64,000 nucleotides of DNA from Hermatobates lingyangjiaoensis (Eukaryota > Arthropoda > Insecta > Hemiptera > Hermatobatidae), in the NCBI GenBank assembly GCA_026182355.1, contig JAPFBL010000068.1, positions 6,079,001-6,143,000 on the forward strand, read 5' to 3'. Below, piece by piece: positions 24,214 to 36,575 of the stretch. Made by a program: the position numbers and the translations under genes. Position 1 is the stretch's first letter; the number at the start of each line of letters is the position of its first letter. The notes beneath the pieces were generated by a model that did not search any database, was not told the DNA's origin, and saw only the letters and a program-made list of their open reading frames with translations.

Positions 24214-24378
24214 TTAATTCAAGGAAATTGGTCTGAGCCCGTTGATAGTTGAAGCTCTGGTCCACTCGGTTTTTCCACTTTCAAAAGCGCTCATCTCTCG
24301 GTTGAAAGCTTCTTGAGCGACGTTTCTCCTAAAGCAGGGAAGTTTGAGACGCAACTGGAACTCTCTTTTGAACTTTTC
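24214..24378 (-). CDS. Neuropeptide GPCR, last exon (C-terminal tail)
   Basis: This is the final coding exon of a class A peptide receptor. On the minus strand a pyrimidine-rich tract and TTCTTAG precede GAAAAGTTCAAAAGAGAG, which reads EKFKREF, the start of helix 8 after TM7 in luqin/RYamide- and NPY-like receptors. LKLPCFRRN follows (a cysteine suited to palmitoylation), then a Ser/Thr-containing tail ending PISLN and TAA at 24216-24214. It has 54 codons plus stop, with no interruptions. The acceptor is phase 0, matching the phase-0 donor of the TM7 exon at 34427. The tail is short for this family, so a longer alternative tail is possible. Confidence 0.9.
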   Translation of the reverse strand, partial: EKFKREFQLRLKLPCFRRNVAQEAFNREMSAFESGKTEWTRASTINGLRPISLN

Positions 24379-26486
24379 CTAAGAAAGACAAATAAGAATT
24401 ACATACAACCAATGTCATTAGAGGTACATTTATTGAATATCTTTTTTAATATTTTTACAATTGTGTTTTGATTAATTAATCTTATTTGTTTATTAACTGA
24501 ATTAATCATTATATAGTTTAAGTCCACATAAGTATTAAATAAATTATTTTTAAAGTGATTGTCCATAATATTTTATAATATAATATTTAATTGGACCCAG
24601 CAAAAGTGCTGAGCTTCTTGGAGGCGCTAAAACTAACTGGGGTACTTTAGTACAGAAGGGGGAAGTACAATAGTTCCTTAGGACGCAGTGCTATAATCAC
24701 CTCACTAAATAATAACATTTATTGGAGAATTTGAGTTTGATTTAATAAAAGTTTAATTAATACAAGTTTAGACTTGCATCAATTAAATACTGCATTAATT
24801 CAATACAAGTTTCAATTCAAGTCCGAATCTAAATAGAGCTGTTTAGTGCACACGCGAGAAAGATTTGAATCCATCGGCTACAGATGAATCGAATCTCTGG
24901 CTAGTTATTTTATTACATTAATATAAACATATATAAAACATTATATTACTCTATATTTAATTATAATGCGTTTTTTTATTTTACATTTATGTTTTTATCT
25001 TCTTTATTGGAGTTCTAACCGTAGTAATTCTATAAGTGCATATCTGGACTCAAACAGTGCAGCAATGTAGTCCTACAGTAAGGGAATTGACATTGCAAAT
25101 ATTATTGTTTAAGTTTATCAGCCAGTTTGATATGTTAAGCACTGTAGGGCGCTCCCTATTTGACTCTAAATATGAAGTTAGGGTAATTCCGAGAGTTAGT
25201 ATTAAAGTTTGTTTGAAAATCTGGAGTTAAGTAAATCACAGAAGTGCTTTTTGTAAAGAATTTAAATTTCATGATGAAGTTAGCAAAGATTAGTTTAAAG
25301 TATAAACACATTTTCTGATTTAGCAATATTGAGCTATTTGAGTGAAGAAAAATTTGAAATATTGCAAACTTGAGAATCATCAGTTATAAGTTTTCAGTGC
25401 TTCGTTACTTAGCTTTTTTAATAAACGCCGAGAGTTAATAGAGTCGCGAAGTATGGTGCTTACAGTTCTTTTCAAAGTGGATGGAGTATTAAAGTTTATT
25501 TTCATTTCTTTCAATTATATTGAATATTTCCGACACCCTTCCTAGTTGATATAACTGATAGGAGTGATAATGTTCATCAATCGCTCTAAATATTTTTGTT
25601 TAAATACTAATGCCTGTAATGAATTTTTTCAAAAAAAAAGGAAACATAGAAACATTATGGTCTATTAGTACTAGAGAAACAAGAAGTCATTCTATCTCAT
25701 TTCGAGAAAATGAAAAAGACATTTCATCTTGATCATTAACTTTTGACCTCTTGTTGGCATAACTTCACAACTTTCCACCCATGTTTAATAATTTCCTTTA
25801 ATAGAGATAAACACATAATAGTATTATTATAGTAACTACAGATGATTTTGTAAATTACCGTCAATATAGTATACGAGTATCACATACACAAACGTAACTC
25901 ATATACTAATAGATATACGGCAATACGAAGTTTTTAACTTATAGATTTTATCAATAGTGGTTATTTATAGTTTACTTAAAACATGAAAACATTAATTTAA
26001 TAATTAAACTAAAGAAGGTATTGGACAATTTAGTTTTAATTAACATTTAATGAAGGGGCTTCAGGTTCGTGTTCGAGGACTAATTACTTAATATCTGGTT
26101 CAGTTTTTTAAGACTAATCGAAGATATTACTTTTCAGGCTGATTGAGATGTTAATTTTCTTTGTTCATAACAATTAATATATATATTATCTATAGGTAGT
26201 GGACATCAACTATGTGATGTTTTTTCTTTAGAGAGTTGATAAATGCAGAATTGTTTCTGATATTGCTGAGATTGTGATACTTTTTATAATTAAATTTCTG
26301 TTTACACCCTTCATCGTTTTCAAGTTTTGTTTTGCTTACATATTTGATTAATAGTTTATCTGGTAAATCTTATGATAGACATACATTTTAAAAAATGACT
26401 GCAAGTGGGTGATATGGACGAGGTGCTGGGGAGACAACCTTTACCATTCATTATTATTTGAAGTCATTAGTTGTGCAATCCGTGAT
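24379..26486 (-). other. Receptor intron, 3' part
   Basis: Non-coding except for the repeat at 24592-24712. The rest is AT-rich with no exon seen on either strand. Confidence 0.5.
24592..24712 (+). repeat. Second copy of the repeat at 1-125
   Basis: Same order of blocks as at the window start: CAGCAAAAGTGCTGAGCTTC, GGGTACTTTAGTACAGAAG and GGAAGTACAATAGTT. It lies in the receptor's last intron, about 210 bp upstream (in gene direction) of the last-exon acceptor. Confidence 0.8.
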
Positions 26487-26680
26487 TGTGTGGTATTTAC
26501 TTATTCTGAGGTCAAATGGATAAACAAAGAAAACAAAATGGACTGTACCAAGCCTTCAGCACCACATTCTTGGTGTCTTTCTGATGATGAACACAAAGTG
26601 TTCAAAATGTGTTGGTGTTGTTGAATAAAACTTCATTTGTGTGGAGAATTTTGTTTGTTTATCCATTTTACCAATGAATT
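26487..26680. mobile_element. TIR element with hammerhead-like motif, copy 3 (shorter)
   Basis: Left end TTTACTTATTCTGAGGTCAA with ATGGATAAACAAA; right end TTTGTTTATCCATTTTACCA, inverted. Internal CTGATGATGAACACAAAGTG TTC (26580-26602) forms the same GAACAC/GTGTTC hairpin, followed by AAAATG instead of GAAA. About 194 bp. The core is degraded compared with copy 2. Confidence 0.65.
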
Positions 26681-26684
26681 ATTA

Positions 26685-27660
26685 TTTCCCTGGTTTCCTT
26701 CGTATGCCTCACGAGTCCCTAAGTTTCTTAAAATACAAAAGACATTATGTAATGAAAAAGACAAATTTATATAGGGTAAGAACAATATATTTTTAGATAT
26801 GGAAATTTCAAAATGGAATACTGAAGTTATAAATAAATCTCGTTCACTGACCTGAGTTCATCTCAGTGAACTGAATAGAAACTTGTTACAAAATATTTTA
26901 TTTCTAAATCAATTTGTCTATTCAATTATTGAATGTTATTTCGTATCTTATGATTCTTTCCATAGTTTTCTCTTTATGTCTTCAATTTAGAAAGTTTTCC
27001 CTTTAAGATGTATAATTTTCTAATTTCATTTTTATGTTTCACTTTTCCTTAGTTTTTTTTATATATATCTATGACTTTTGTAATCTTATTATTTCAATTT
27101 TATGTTTTATAATTAACCTGCTTTCTTTTTATGTCTCATGGTCCACAGTCTCCTTTTTATGTGCTATGATTTCTTAGTTTCTTTTCAGGAACTAATTTGT
27201 CTTACTGCTGACTATTTTCCTTCTCCTACCTTACAGTTCACTTTCCTTCTCAGTTGTATGGTTAAGTGCTTTCCGTTTTTTCTAGTTTATTATTTATGAT
27301 TTTTTACTCTGGATATTTCCTTTAATGTCTTATTATTCCCTGGTTTCATTCCATACGTCCCTATTTCTCTTTTATTGGCCCACGGTTACTTAGTTTCCTT
27401 GATATGTCAATTTTCATTTTACATTTGTTATATTCTTTTGTTATAAGATATTAAACCTTTTTTATATATAATGGTTTCATAACTTCCTTTTTGAGTTTTA
27501 TCATTTTCTAGTTTTTTATGTCTCGTCTAACGGAAGTTTGTTTCCGATTATAGTTCCCTAGTATACTTCATATGCTTCATGAGTCCCTTCTTTTTACGTT
27601 TTATGTGTAACTAATGTTCTATGTATCATGGTTTCTTAGATTGTATTTTATATCTTGCAC
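26685..27660. repeat. Degenerate T-rich minisatellite, ~28-32 bp unit
   Basis: A loose unit close to CTTTTTATGTCTCATG followed by GTTTCTTAGTT recurs many times. Clear instances are near 26695, 26990, 27130, 27150, 27320, 27345, 27510, 27570 and 27620. Each has TTTTATGT, a CATG/TATGA step and a TTTCTTAGTTTCC step. Units are highly diverged. No coding. It is in the receptor's last intron. Confidence 0.6.
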
Positions 27661-27689
27661 TCTTTTCTTTTTAACAAAAATAGATATTT

Positions 27690-28162
27690 TTTTTCGGCAA
27701 GGAGGTGAAATACATTTACGCACATTGTGTTGGGCTCCCAGTAAACCAGACTACCAAATAAAACACCCCCTTTTCTTCTTGGACACTAGCCTGGAACTGT
27801 TTCCCACATTACCTCCGGCTAGGTCATCCATTCCCTTACGAAAGGCATCCTTGGACTTAGAATTAGTTATTCTCTTTTAGGTGTCCCTTTTTTGTAGAAA
27901 GGGTATTTTTGACTAGCCAGTCTACCTTTTTCCACACATCAGTCCTCTCTATCATTTTGGCCATAATGCTTTCTGGTGAGAATATTCCAATTCTCTTCGC
28001 CAAATCACTCCTCAGGTTATTCCATTTCTTTCATGCAAAAAATGTGTGCTCCACATCTACTATTGCTGAGCAATACAGACATTCGGGTGTCCAGTGCTTT
28101 CCTATCTTGTGTAGGTAGGCGCTGAAGTACCCATGTCCGCTGAGAAATCGTGTAAAATTTAG
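27690..28162 (-). pseudogene. R1-type LINE ORF2 C-terminus and 3' UTR
   Basis: The minus strand from 28162 reads FTRFLSGHGYFSAYLHKIG, then PECLYCSAIVDVEHTFF, then KKWNNLRSDLAKRIG through to TAA at 27865-27863. This is the CxxC...EHxxFxxxxW block after RNase H in R1/LOA-type LINEs, which in live elements gives a zinc-knuckle-like module. The second cysteine pair is damaged: an in-frame TGA sits at 28033-28031 just before KKW. After the stop, the 3' UTR has GTAGTCTGGTTTACTGGGAG CCC, as in insect R1-clade tails, and an A-rich end near 27690. It is 5' truncated. Confidence 0.8.
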
Positions 28163-28801
28163 TGTTAATATTTGTATTTCATCAGAATTATAATACCGTT
28201 ACATAATTGTAACAACTATGATTAACGATACGCCATTGACAAAAATAGATAATGAGTGAGTATATGTATTATAAATATTAGTGTCGTATGGGTGGTAGTG
28301 TGAAATAACTAATTTGCACAATGGGTAATGGTAAAAGCATATGTGCGTTAAAATTTCTTTTAAATATAACTCAAGGTCAGATTTAATAGAATTGATGGCC
28401 AAAAAAATAATGTAAATAAGTTACACAAAATAATCGAAGTTTTACTTTCATGTGTATTTTTAATTTTTTTTTAACAACATATGAGGTCTGATATACACGG
28501 TTACAATTTTAGTTGCAGGCTAAAGAATAAGTAGAAGTAAATGATTTTACTATAAAACTGTTTAAATATAAAAAAACTCAAGAAAAAATCTTATAGGAAA
28601 AATTGTTATTCTATCTGATGGAAAATTATAAAAAAAGCATGTGATTCCATTTATTCATTCCATTCTATTTATTTAAATTAATTTAGGTTTTTTAGTTCAA
28701 ATTATTCATAAACGAATCATTTTCAAAGTTCATTCTGTATTAAAACTAAGAAAAAAATACTTATATAAAAAAATTATGCTAATAAAATATCTAATTGTTA
28801 A

Positions 28802-29118
28802 GGGGGCCAGGTTAGCTCAGTGGCTAACGTCCTCGCCTCTGAACTGAAAGGTCTGGGGTTCGATGACTGCCTGGCCTTCTTTTATTTATGTGAGAGGTGA
28901 ATAAATCTGAGCACGTCGTCCCACGGAGAGAATGTTAAGCCGTCGGTCTCAAGGATGTACGATTTCAGGTATTCGTTAAAGATCCTTACTTTAAATACAC
29001 TTGAGTTAGGTAAATTTAGGACTCCCAATGTAGAATCAATCTTCATTGTATGGTATCACAAAGAGCCCAATATTCAGCCTATTGTGTCTCCTTGTGGGAC
29101 AGCCACTGAAACCTATAG
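28802..29118 (+). mobile_element. tRNA-derived SINE, diverged copy
   Basis: The head GGGGGCCAGGTTAGCTCAGT carries an A box, and GGTCTGGGGTTCGATGAC a slightly altered B box. The body has GGTGAATAAATCTGAGCACG and the tail TTGTGGGACAGCCACTGAAA. Compared with 46820-47148 it has many point changes and has lost the CCTAA repeat end, so it is older. It is in the receptor intron, against the gene's direction. Confidence 0.85.
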
Positions 29119-29944
29119 AGGTTCCTACTACAGATATGCAATTGTCAATACACTGCTAAACAATCCCTTATAAAATAGGGGATATTATAAAAGAGAATTA
29201 TTAATTACGTAACATGACTGATCATACGGAGACTAAGCTTGGTAGATGCTTGACCTATATAGAACGAATCACATTTTGGTACACTCGAAACTGTAGACAC
29301 AGTTTAAACTCTTACAAATTTTCAAAGAGAATTAAATGAATGATATTGCTATTTAGAGGTTTAATAAACAAAATTTAAATATGTAAAAATAATAATTCTT
29401 AAATAAAAGAAAACAATGCCAATGCCAAATATATAAGTTCAATGCCAATTGAACATATATTTTCTGATACTCTCCATGGTTTGATTGTTTAACAAAGTGT
29501 TTAATCAAACCATATGTTGCACTCCTGAACAAAACTTTATGGTAGGGATAGTTAGTTCGTGGCCTGTTTATGAGCCCTATTATCATAGAGTAACATTGGA
29601 GTGTAGCAAATCTACTCTTTCGCTAATTACTAAAAAATGGATACTAATATAAGCTACTTCTTCAGTCAATCTGTAAACGTTTTATTTTTTTTATGTCTCT
29701 CTGACAAAATTATGAATAATTAATTTTAATTGTGAAATCTTGAAGAAATTACTTAATTATTGGATATAGAAGGAGTTCATAATAGACAGACACCTTCAAA
29801 TTTAAGGATGGCACCAATATATGGATGCATTGATTAGTGTAACTATTGCACCTGCCACAACTTAAGTTTGAACATAAAAGGATATTCTCAGAGTGGTGTG
29901 CTGTCGATTCTATTCTAGTGATTATTTGTAGATGACCTAATAAA
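29119..29944. other. Receptor intron
   Basis: AT-rich. A hairpin with 11-bp arms (ATGGTTTGATT and complement) lies at 29475-29512. No exon. Confidence 0.45.
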
Positions 29945-30040
29945 TCTATATAAATAAAAGAAATGTTTGTCTGTACATTGCTTAGAACAGACTCATTTCA
30001 AGTTATCTTTACGTTTTCTACATTAGAGAATTTGGTACAG
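29945..30040 (+). mobile_element. Helitron 5' end fragment
   Basis: TCTATATAAATAAAAGAAAT, GTCTGTACATTGCTTAGAAC and ACTCATTTCAAG match the 5' ends of the Helitrons at 15015 and 52918, here in + orientation and again after an A. No CTRR end is evident downstream, so it is truncated or its end has decayed. The 69-codon frame at 29963-30172 is a by-product. Confidence 0.75.
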
Positions 30041-31484
30041 TTTATTTATTTTTTCAAATTTCACATTTCCTGTTTAAAAAATAAACTAGAAAACAGGCAT
30101 TTAAGAATGGATAATAACCACTGTTTAGGAAATGATAAGTTACTAATTAAAGTGCCTGTATATCTACATTAAAATAAAATAACAATAATTCTTTCGTCAA
30201 CGAGTTTGATGTTATGTTTAAATATAGTAAAGTTGAGTGTTGGCCACTCGACTTTTTTAAAAATGTGGGCCAGATTTTTTTATTATAAAGCAGTAAAACA
30301 TTGATTAATTCGTTTATATGATGTATCATTTGGAATGAGAATATGCAAAAGCTTTGGAATTCTACTGGATAAATGACTCCAATGACTTTTAGTCCCCCAA
30401 CTGTCTAAACCTGTTAGTGTTTTAAACGATACCTCAATATAACTAGCAGCATCCATTTGTATCTGTCAAAACTCTAACAGTGCTAAAGTGGTTGAGACGC
30501 TGTTTCGTAAAAGTAGATGTCACTGGAACCATTAGTTGTTTTATAGTTTGTTATTGCATAAATATATAACAAACATTACGAAAAACACATTCCATATGAA
30601 ATATATAATTTTTTAGTGATACAAATATTAGGATTAACAAAATTTTTTTAAAAGTAATAGATCAGCTCAGATAAAACCATCTATTTTATGAAGAGAATTA
30701 TATATCCATTAGTTAAGTGTTTGCCAAACAGGAATATATTTGGAAAGTTTGATTGTTTCTACATTTTGTCTAATTAAATGGTTGATACACGTTTTTTTAC
30801 CTTCTCTCTCTCTGTTTATATTTTTCAAGTATCCTGGGAAATCTATATATCTCAATTTAAATCTGGGTAACATTTCAAAAAGCACCAATGTTTGACAAGC
30901 TTTTGGAAAGTGTACTAGGCTATCTTTTTGGATTTTCTTTATGGTTCTTTGCGTTTTATTTTTTTGTTATATTCGAAAATAGACTCTATAATGTTGCCTA
31001 ATTTTTGTATAGAATTGTCTTATAGAAAGTCTACTTTGTTTTAGACACAATTTTTTTCTCTTAAACTACTATGTTGAGTTAAATATATGTTGTTATGGAA
31101 CATATATTAGCATTAACTTGTAAAATTGTCAGAATTTTTGAATATTAGAAATAGTCAGTTTCTCTCAATAATGTTAAAGTTTAACCTATAATTGAATCAA
31201 AAAGATCATGAACAGAACACTGGTCAAACCGTTTGACAGATTATAATGAAAATGCCATAATTTTCTTATGGCAAGTCTGCATCTCTGTATGAACTCCTAT
31301 TTGTTCGAGTTCAAAGTCGTTCAAACAACGACGTTCTATGTATTCTCATATCGTGTTCTCAGGTAACCGTAACTATAATATCGAGGAAAAACAACTATTG
31401 TGTAGTTATTTAAGTCAATATAAGTTATATTTACAATTAGGACGAGACTTCGTAGAAACTAAATGAATGATCCGTATGTCTTCT
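30041..31484. other. Receptor intron with a terminal piece of the 1.65-kb family
   Basis: At 30222-30250 AATATAGTAAAGTTGAGTGT and GGCCACTCGAC resemble the distal end of that family. The rest is AT-rich, with no exon seen. Confidence 0.45.
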
Positions 31485-32402
31485 AGTTCTTATATCTCAT
31501 ATAAGTCAATAAATTATTTATATTTTTCTGTTATAAACATCAATTTTATTTCAGTGGATTCACTCAAAAATTTTTTTAAGTCAATGTAAACAATGTAAAC
31601 AAGAAATAAAAAATCGACAAGTATAGCAGGTGATCCGTTAGTCTAGGATAAACAATCACTTTTTATAGTGTTATTTCTCTTATCTGCAATTGAAATTACT
31701 TGCATTTTTTTTGCCAATTGCTAATTTTTTTTAATTATTTGGCAAATTTGCATAGATTTTTAATGATCCACTTAGCATCAAAAAAACATTTTCTGAAAAC
31801 AGAATATGTATTGTAACGCTCCTTCGGTGAATGTAATGTTGAAAAAAATATTTCAACTCATTCTCCTCAGAATGTTCTATTTTTAGGTATAGTTTAATTT
31901 TGATCCGTTAAACGTTATGGCTTTTTTAAGCCAGCTCTCACAAGCTTTGAAATTGAATAATAAGTCAAAATGTTTAGATTTTATTGAAAAAAATATTTTC
32001 CGTTGTTTTAAAAATCTGAATAGATTTTTCGTTTGTTACATTTATAACCGCAAAGATAATCCCAAAATTTCAAAATCTAGAATTAGTAGTTTAGGAGAAA
32101 AAAAATGTAGTCTAAAAACAGGTTTTTGGCAAAAAAACCCCATCATACGGAGCCCTATTGTCCAAACAATAATCTACCCTATGAGGCCCATTTTTTTTTG
32201 TAAAATATCAACTTGATCCATCAAAAATTCTGGACCGTAGCGTGGTAACAAACTTTGGATACATATTCACCCACCCACCCACCTAAACGCACACACACAG
32301 ACATCATCGGAAAAACGTCATAAAACGACTTCAGGACCTCAAAACATATAGTTCCGTCAAAATATCGAGATAAAAAGTTTTCACGATCACTATAGTAAAG
32401 TA
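31485..32402 (-). mobile_element. 1.65-kb repeat family, proximal half (copy C)
   Basis: This matches the second half of the copy at 49926-51555 in the same orientation. Shared blocks include GACAAGTATAGCAGGTGATC, TCTAGGATAAACAA, TTCTGGACCGTAGCGTGGTA, a CCCA/CACA microsatellite, and an end in CACGATCACTATAGTAAAGT. The 99-codon frame at 31917-32216 is not open in the other copies, so it is not a gene. Confidence 0.8.
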
Positions 32403-32924
32403 AAAATTAACAGATGTTCTAATTATATTTTTAAATCATTTCTTTGGAGATATGGTATTCTTTACAAATGCAAGTTCAGTTGGAATGTGCTTTCTAAAGC
32501 AGATTGAACCAGACTGTTCTCCACACTTTTTAACCGCTTTCCTGTAGATCTATTTGTGGGCTCACAATATGGTTCAAAAATATTTCCAAATTGTTTGCAA
32601 ACTCATTCAGAGCTATTTCCATGTTTTCAGTTACTGGCATGAAAATATAGTTATTTACACAATTTTCATTATTAATTTTATGACCCGTCAGTTCATTATA
32701 CTCGAGCTCTTTATTGTAATCAGATGGATTCAATATAGGGGATCATTTGTATTTGCTTTGAGGTCTCTGTAAAATAATCTACGGGGGCATCATATCTAAA
32801 CCAAATATATGTCAAAGTATTAATGTTCCATTCTATTAACTTCTTTGATATTTCCTCTCTCAGAGGAACCTTTTTTGTTTTGTAAAATAAATAGAAAATT
32901 AATCATTTTTGATATAAATGCCAG

Positions 32925-33880
32925 TGTAAGATAATTTATCGGTCTTTCAATCCTGGAGGTAGTACAGATAGTAATTGATCCAGCTACATAGGCTTGTTTT
33001 TGTATAAGAAGCAACGTATTCATATAGTATCATTGGTATTTGCACAGCAGTGATAATGCTTTTGTAAAGCGAAAGTGAAAATTTCGTGTTTTGAAATAAT
33101 CTCTTGCAGTAGAAAATTGCTTTTGTTCTCATAGAACGTGCATCTGTTACATGATTATCTGTTATATTACATGGAAAGTGAATCTGTTATATTCAATTTC
33201 ATGTATTATTGCCTCCTTCTATCTCGAAAAACTAGGCCAAAGTGATTCTTTTAAGACTTCATAATGTTCCTAATTTCTCTGAAAATTGTAAGAAAAAAAT
33301 GTCAGGTTCATGGAATAACCAAAGAAGTAGATTAAAATTCATGTTCTGATATGAACAAAAATGTTCATTTTCCGTACACCAATATTGATAAAGGTAATGG
33401 AGTAAATAACACAGCAAGAACAACATCTGACATTGTTATCTTCAAGGGTGCTACATGTAGTATGATTAAAACTCATTGTTAGCTTTTGTTCTAACAATAG
33501 CCAGTGGATCTCTTACATAGTTTACCTGACCTCTTTTTCATTGAATATTTAAGACAAGTTTTCCCATTTAAAAGTTGAAAATATTCCTATTTTGTCTGAA
33601 AAATGTCAGAAACGTTTAAAAAAAAGGTTTTAAGATCATTTTTAATTTAAGATGCAGGACAATCAGATTTATTATTCTTCAAAGAATTTTTGCAGTTTTG
33701 AATTATGATTTCATAATTTTTGGTCTTTCATCGAATTATTATATTGGGAGTTTTATGGCTTCCTAGTATTTAATAAAAATCACTGTCTTTCCATTTGTCA
33801 TAAATCATGTATACCAATTCACTCTGAGCGAGCGTTATATTTTCCCTGCGTTCTCTACTCTGTTATATGGTTGCTGTAAA
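32925..33880 (-). mobile_element. 1.65-kb repeat family, distal half (copy C')
   Basis: This corresponds to 50065-50650 of copy B: GGAGGTAGTACAGATAGTAA, AACAATAGCCAGTGGATCTC and TATGGCTTCCTAGTATTTAA, in the same order. It is diverged. Because the proximal half precedes it, this is a second insertion or the remains of a tandem pair. Confidence 0.7.
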
Positions 33881-34067
33881 TATATAAATGAATAAATTAT
33901 TTTTGTTCTGATTGAGAAATGTAGTGGTAATACTAAAGAAGAAAACATTAAATGAAGAATTTTTTTGAACTCTATATATTACTGGTTTTTATGATAATAT
34001 CAACTAAATAATTACTTCATATATGTTCTCGACCACTGCATATTTAGAATACTAAATTGGTTTTCGG

Positions 34068-34325
34068 GTATTAGGTCCAAAATAATAGCAATTAAACTGA
34101 CTTTTTGCCGAAAATTGTTCAGCATTATCAAGGTTAAAAACAACTTATTCAAATTAGTGAGCCAATAAATAGCATACTACAAATACCATACTACATACTT
34201 CTTTTCCAGTTTTATATATAGATATATTAATTTTAAATAAATTGTTTTTAGCCTTGATAATGCCTAACGATTTTCGACCGTAACGTCAGCTGATTATTGA
34301 TTGCTATTAATTTGAACCTAATCCT
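34068..34325. repeat. Inverted-repeat element beside the TM7 exon
   Basis: Arms at about 34071-34147 and 34245-34325 are inverted, imperfect copies. They start ATTAGGTNCAAANTAATAGC and share GCATTATCAAGG with TTAAAAACAA. The right arm carries CCTTGATAATGCCTAACGAT followed by TTTCGACCGTAACGTC, a hairpin-plus-GAAACGTC style motif similar to 63377-63430. It sits about 100 bp inside the intron that follows the TM7 exon. Confidence 0.65.
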
Positions 34326-34426
34326 TGAAAACCTTGAAATATTTTCAACAATTTCTGTTGTTATAAACAATGGTATAGTACTTTCAATAACATGTAAGTG
34401 TGATGAAGATAAAAACGTGGGCTTAC

Positions 34427-34517
34427 GTTGTAAATGGCGTATATGAAGGGATTGTAGCAGCTGTTGCTCATTGCCAGCCAGTCGAATCCGAACCAGAAAA
34501 TATTAATGTAGCGGTAA
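34427..34517 (-). CDS. Neuropeptide GPCR, TM7 exon
   Basis: 91 bp on the minus strand between TTTGTTTCAG and GTAAGC. It reads (S)YRYINIFWFGFDWLAMSNS, then CYNPFIYAIYN. WLAMSNSCYNPFIY holds the NPxxY switch of transmembrane helix 7 in class A receptors. The WLAMSN-CYNPFIY form fits arthropod luqin/RYamide-, NPY- and related peptide receptors, and I lean to RYamide/luqin. The exon starts with the third base of a codon (phase 2), matching the AG left by the TM6 exon at 57915. It ends phase 0, matching the tail exon at 24378. There are no stops or damage. The tryptophan-rich start (INIFWFGFDW) is the end of extracellular loop 3 and top of TM7. Confidence 0.93.
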
Positions 34518-36184
34518 CTGAAACAAATTAAAACACTCTTAATATTTGCCACTTTATTGCGCATTTTTTACTATGAAAAATACAAATAGTCAATATACCA
34601 ATTAAAAAGTCTATACTTTTTTACAATACCATTGCTTACAGCAATAATTCGCTACCTACAGTGTAGATAAAAATGCATGTGGAAAGTAAGATTTTTTGGT
34701 GTTATGAACAAAATCAACCAAATTGAAAAAAAAAATTGTTTAAAATTGTTCATAATTTTTAGGAAAATTCTTTTCGGTAAGTATTTTATTGTGCTTCATG
34801 CAAAAGTATATTGAATTTACCATTGCTTTGGAATTAACCCTTGTCCTGGTTAATTAATAATTGCAAATTTGAACCTTAAGTAGTGTGATAGCATTCATAT
34901 TACATTTTGATATATGCTATCAAAAAAATAATTTAAACTCCATTTTAATTCTTGTAAAACCATTTTTTCTATTTAATCCAGAAAAACATTAGTGGTGTTA
35001 ATGTTTGATATAGACGCAATTTAAACTGTAATTTTTTTTTGTTCTTAAATAATAGTATTACAGAAAATAGTTGCATTAGGGTTCACAACCAATGAATTCG
35101 AGTCTACTACTTCTGCTACCTTGACTATGGCCTTCTTTCTCATAATCGAATTAGGTCGACGAAGGATAAAATAAAAAATCTCTGGAGGATTGAGATAAAG
35201 AAGTATCGAGTTTCAAGTTCTTTCCAGTATTAAAAAAAACCAATAACTATATTTTACTACGTTTTTTTTAGAAGGAAAAATCCTTACTAGAATTTGACTC
35301 TTTACAAAGTCGTTATTCAACTACAGACTTGTTGTTTCTCAACACACAGTATATATTATTAGTAAATAAAGGTTAATATAACATATATTATTGAAATGAA
35401 TTTAAAAACACATGTATTGTGACAATGGTGAACATATTTAAGGCTTTTGCTAAAAATACAACAGACATTTCTTTTAGGATTGCAAGATTTTTGAAAATGA
35501 AATTTGGAACCTATCAATTTTTCAGTATATATAGTATTTGTGATAGGTATGTCGCTCTTCATAACGATATGCATATTTACTTAAATGTTTTCATGTTACC
35601 ATAGATTTTTTCATTTTTAACATTTGTCATTTTTAAAACAAAATTACTCTGTCAATATTGTAAGTTTTGAAATATTCATAGAAAGACAATATATAATAAA
35701 AAATTGTATGTTTCTTCTATCATTGAAGAAGAGGACAAAAATAGTAGCTGTATTATTTCAAAAATAAAAAAGTACGTATCTCATGCTCTTACAAAACTTA
35801 CGAAACAAAACAACTTCTTAAACACACTACGACTTATATATCCGATAATTGGGCATGTGTTTTCATATTTTTATAGTTTTTAGAAATTTGTTGTCCTTAC
35901 AAATCATATATATCTTCTATTAATAATAAATAATTAATAATAATAATTAATTAATAATTATTAATAATTAATAATAAATAAAGTTATATTCTATTAATTA
36001 ATTATTCTATTAGACATTAGAACCATATGTTTGACCTAATTCTGATAAAAACTTGTAAGTCAATGTAAGAAAATCTGACAGTGCAGTAGGTTATTCATTA
36101 TTGCAAGTTAATTTCTCAGATTTTGGAGCTATATTGCCTTTAACAGTAATTAAAATTTCCTGAAATCTTCTTTATAGATTTCTA
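34518..36184 (-). other. Receptor intron (between TM6 and TM7 exons)
   Basis: AT-rich; a TAATTAATAA-type simple block lies at 35920-36005. Small frames near 35359-35604 overlap on both strands and have no domain. Confidence 0.5.
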
Positions 36185-36575
36185 ATTTTAGAATGACTTT
36201 TAAATAAAATTTAAACTCTCAACCCTTGACCTTTAAATCGTGCCAACAAACTTTCAAAAAATCATAAGACAAAATTTGTACAGTTCTAAAAAAAAAACTA
36301 ACCTTTTCTATAATGGAACATTTACAAAAGCAATGGGAAACATCTAAATTATAGGGCTCATTTCTGTGTAAAATATCAATTTGAAACATTAAACGGTAGG
36401 TCTTATAGCACGCCCACAATCTTGTGGAAACGCACCCATCTACCAACCACACATACACATACAGAAATGTTAAAAAAAAACGTCAAAGGAGGTCTTTTGA
36501 GAACACAAAACACATAAATCTAACAACATTTCAAAGTAAAATTTATTCACGTTCACTATACTTTATCGATCATAA
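36185..36575 (-). mobile_element. 1.65-kb repeat family, old proximal fragment (copy D)
   Basis: A diverged match to the proximal end of copies A and B: GGGCTCATTTCTGTGTAAAA TATCAA, ACGCACCCATCTACCAACCA (decayed microsatellite), AACGTCAAAGGAGGTCTTTT, and TTCACGTTCACTATACTTTA at the end. Confidence 0.65.

Noticed and set aside
31917..32216. 99-codon + frame
   Set aside because: It lies inside a copy of the 1.65-kb repeat family. The matching sequence in the other copies has stops, so the frame is chance.
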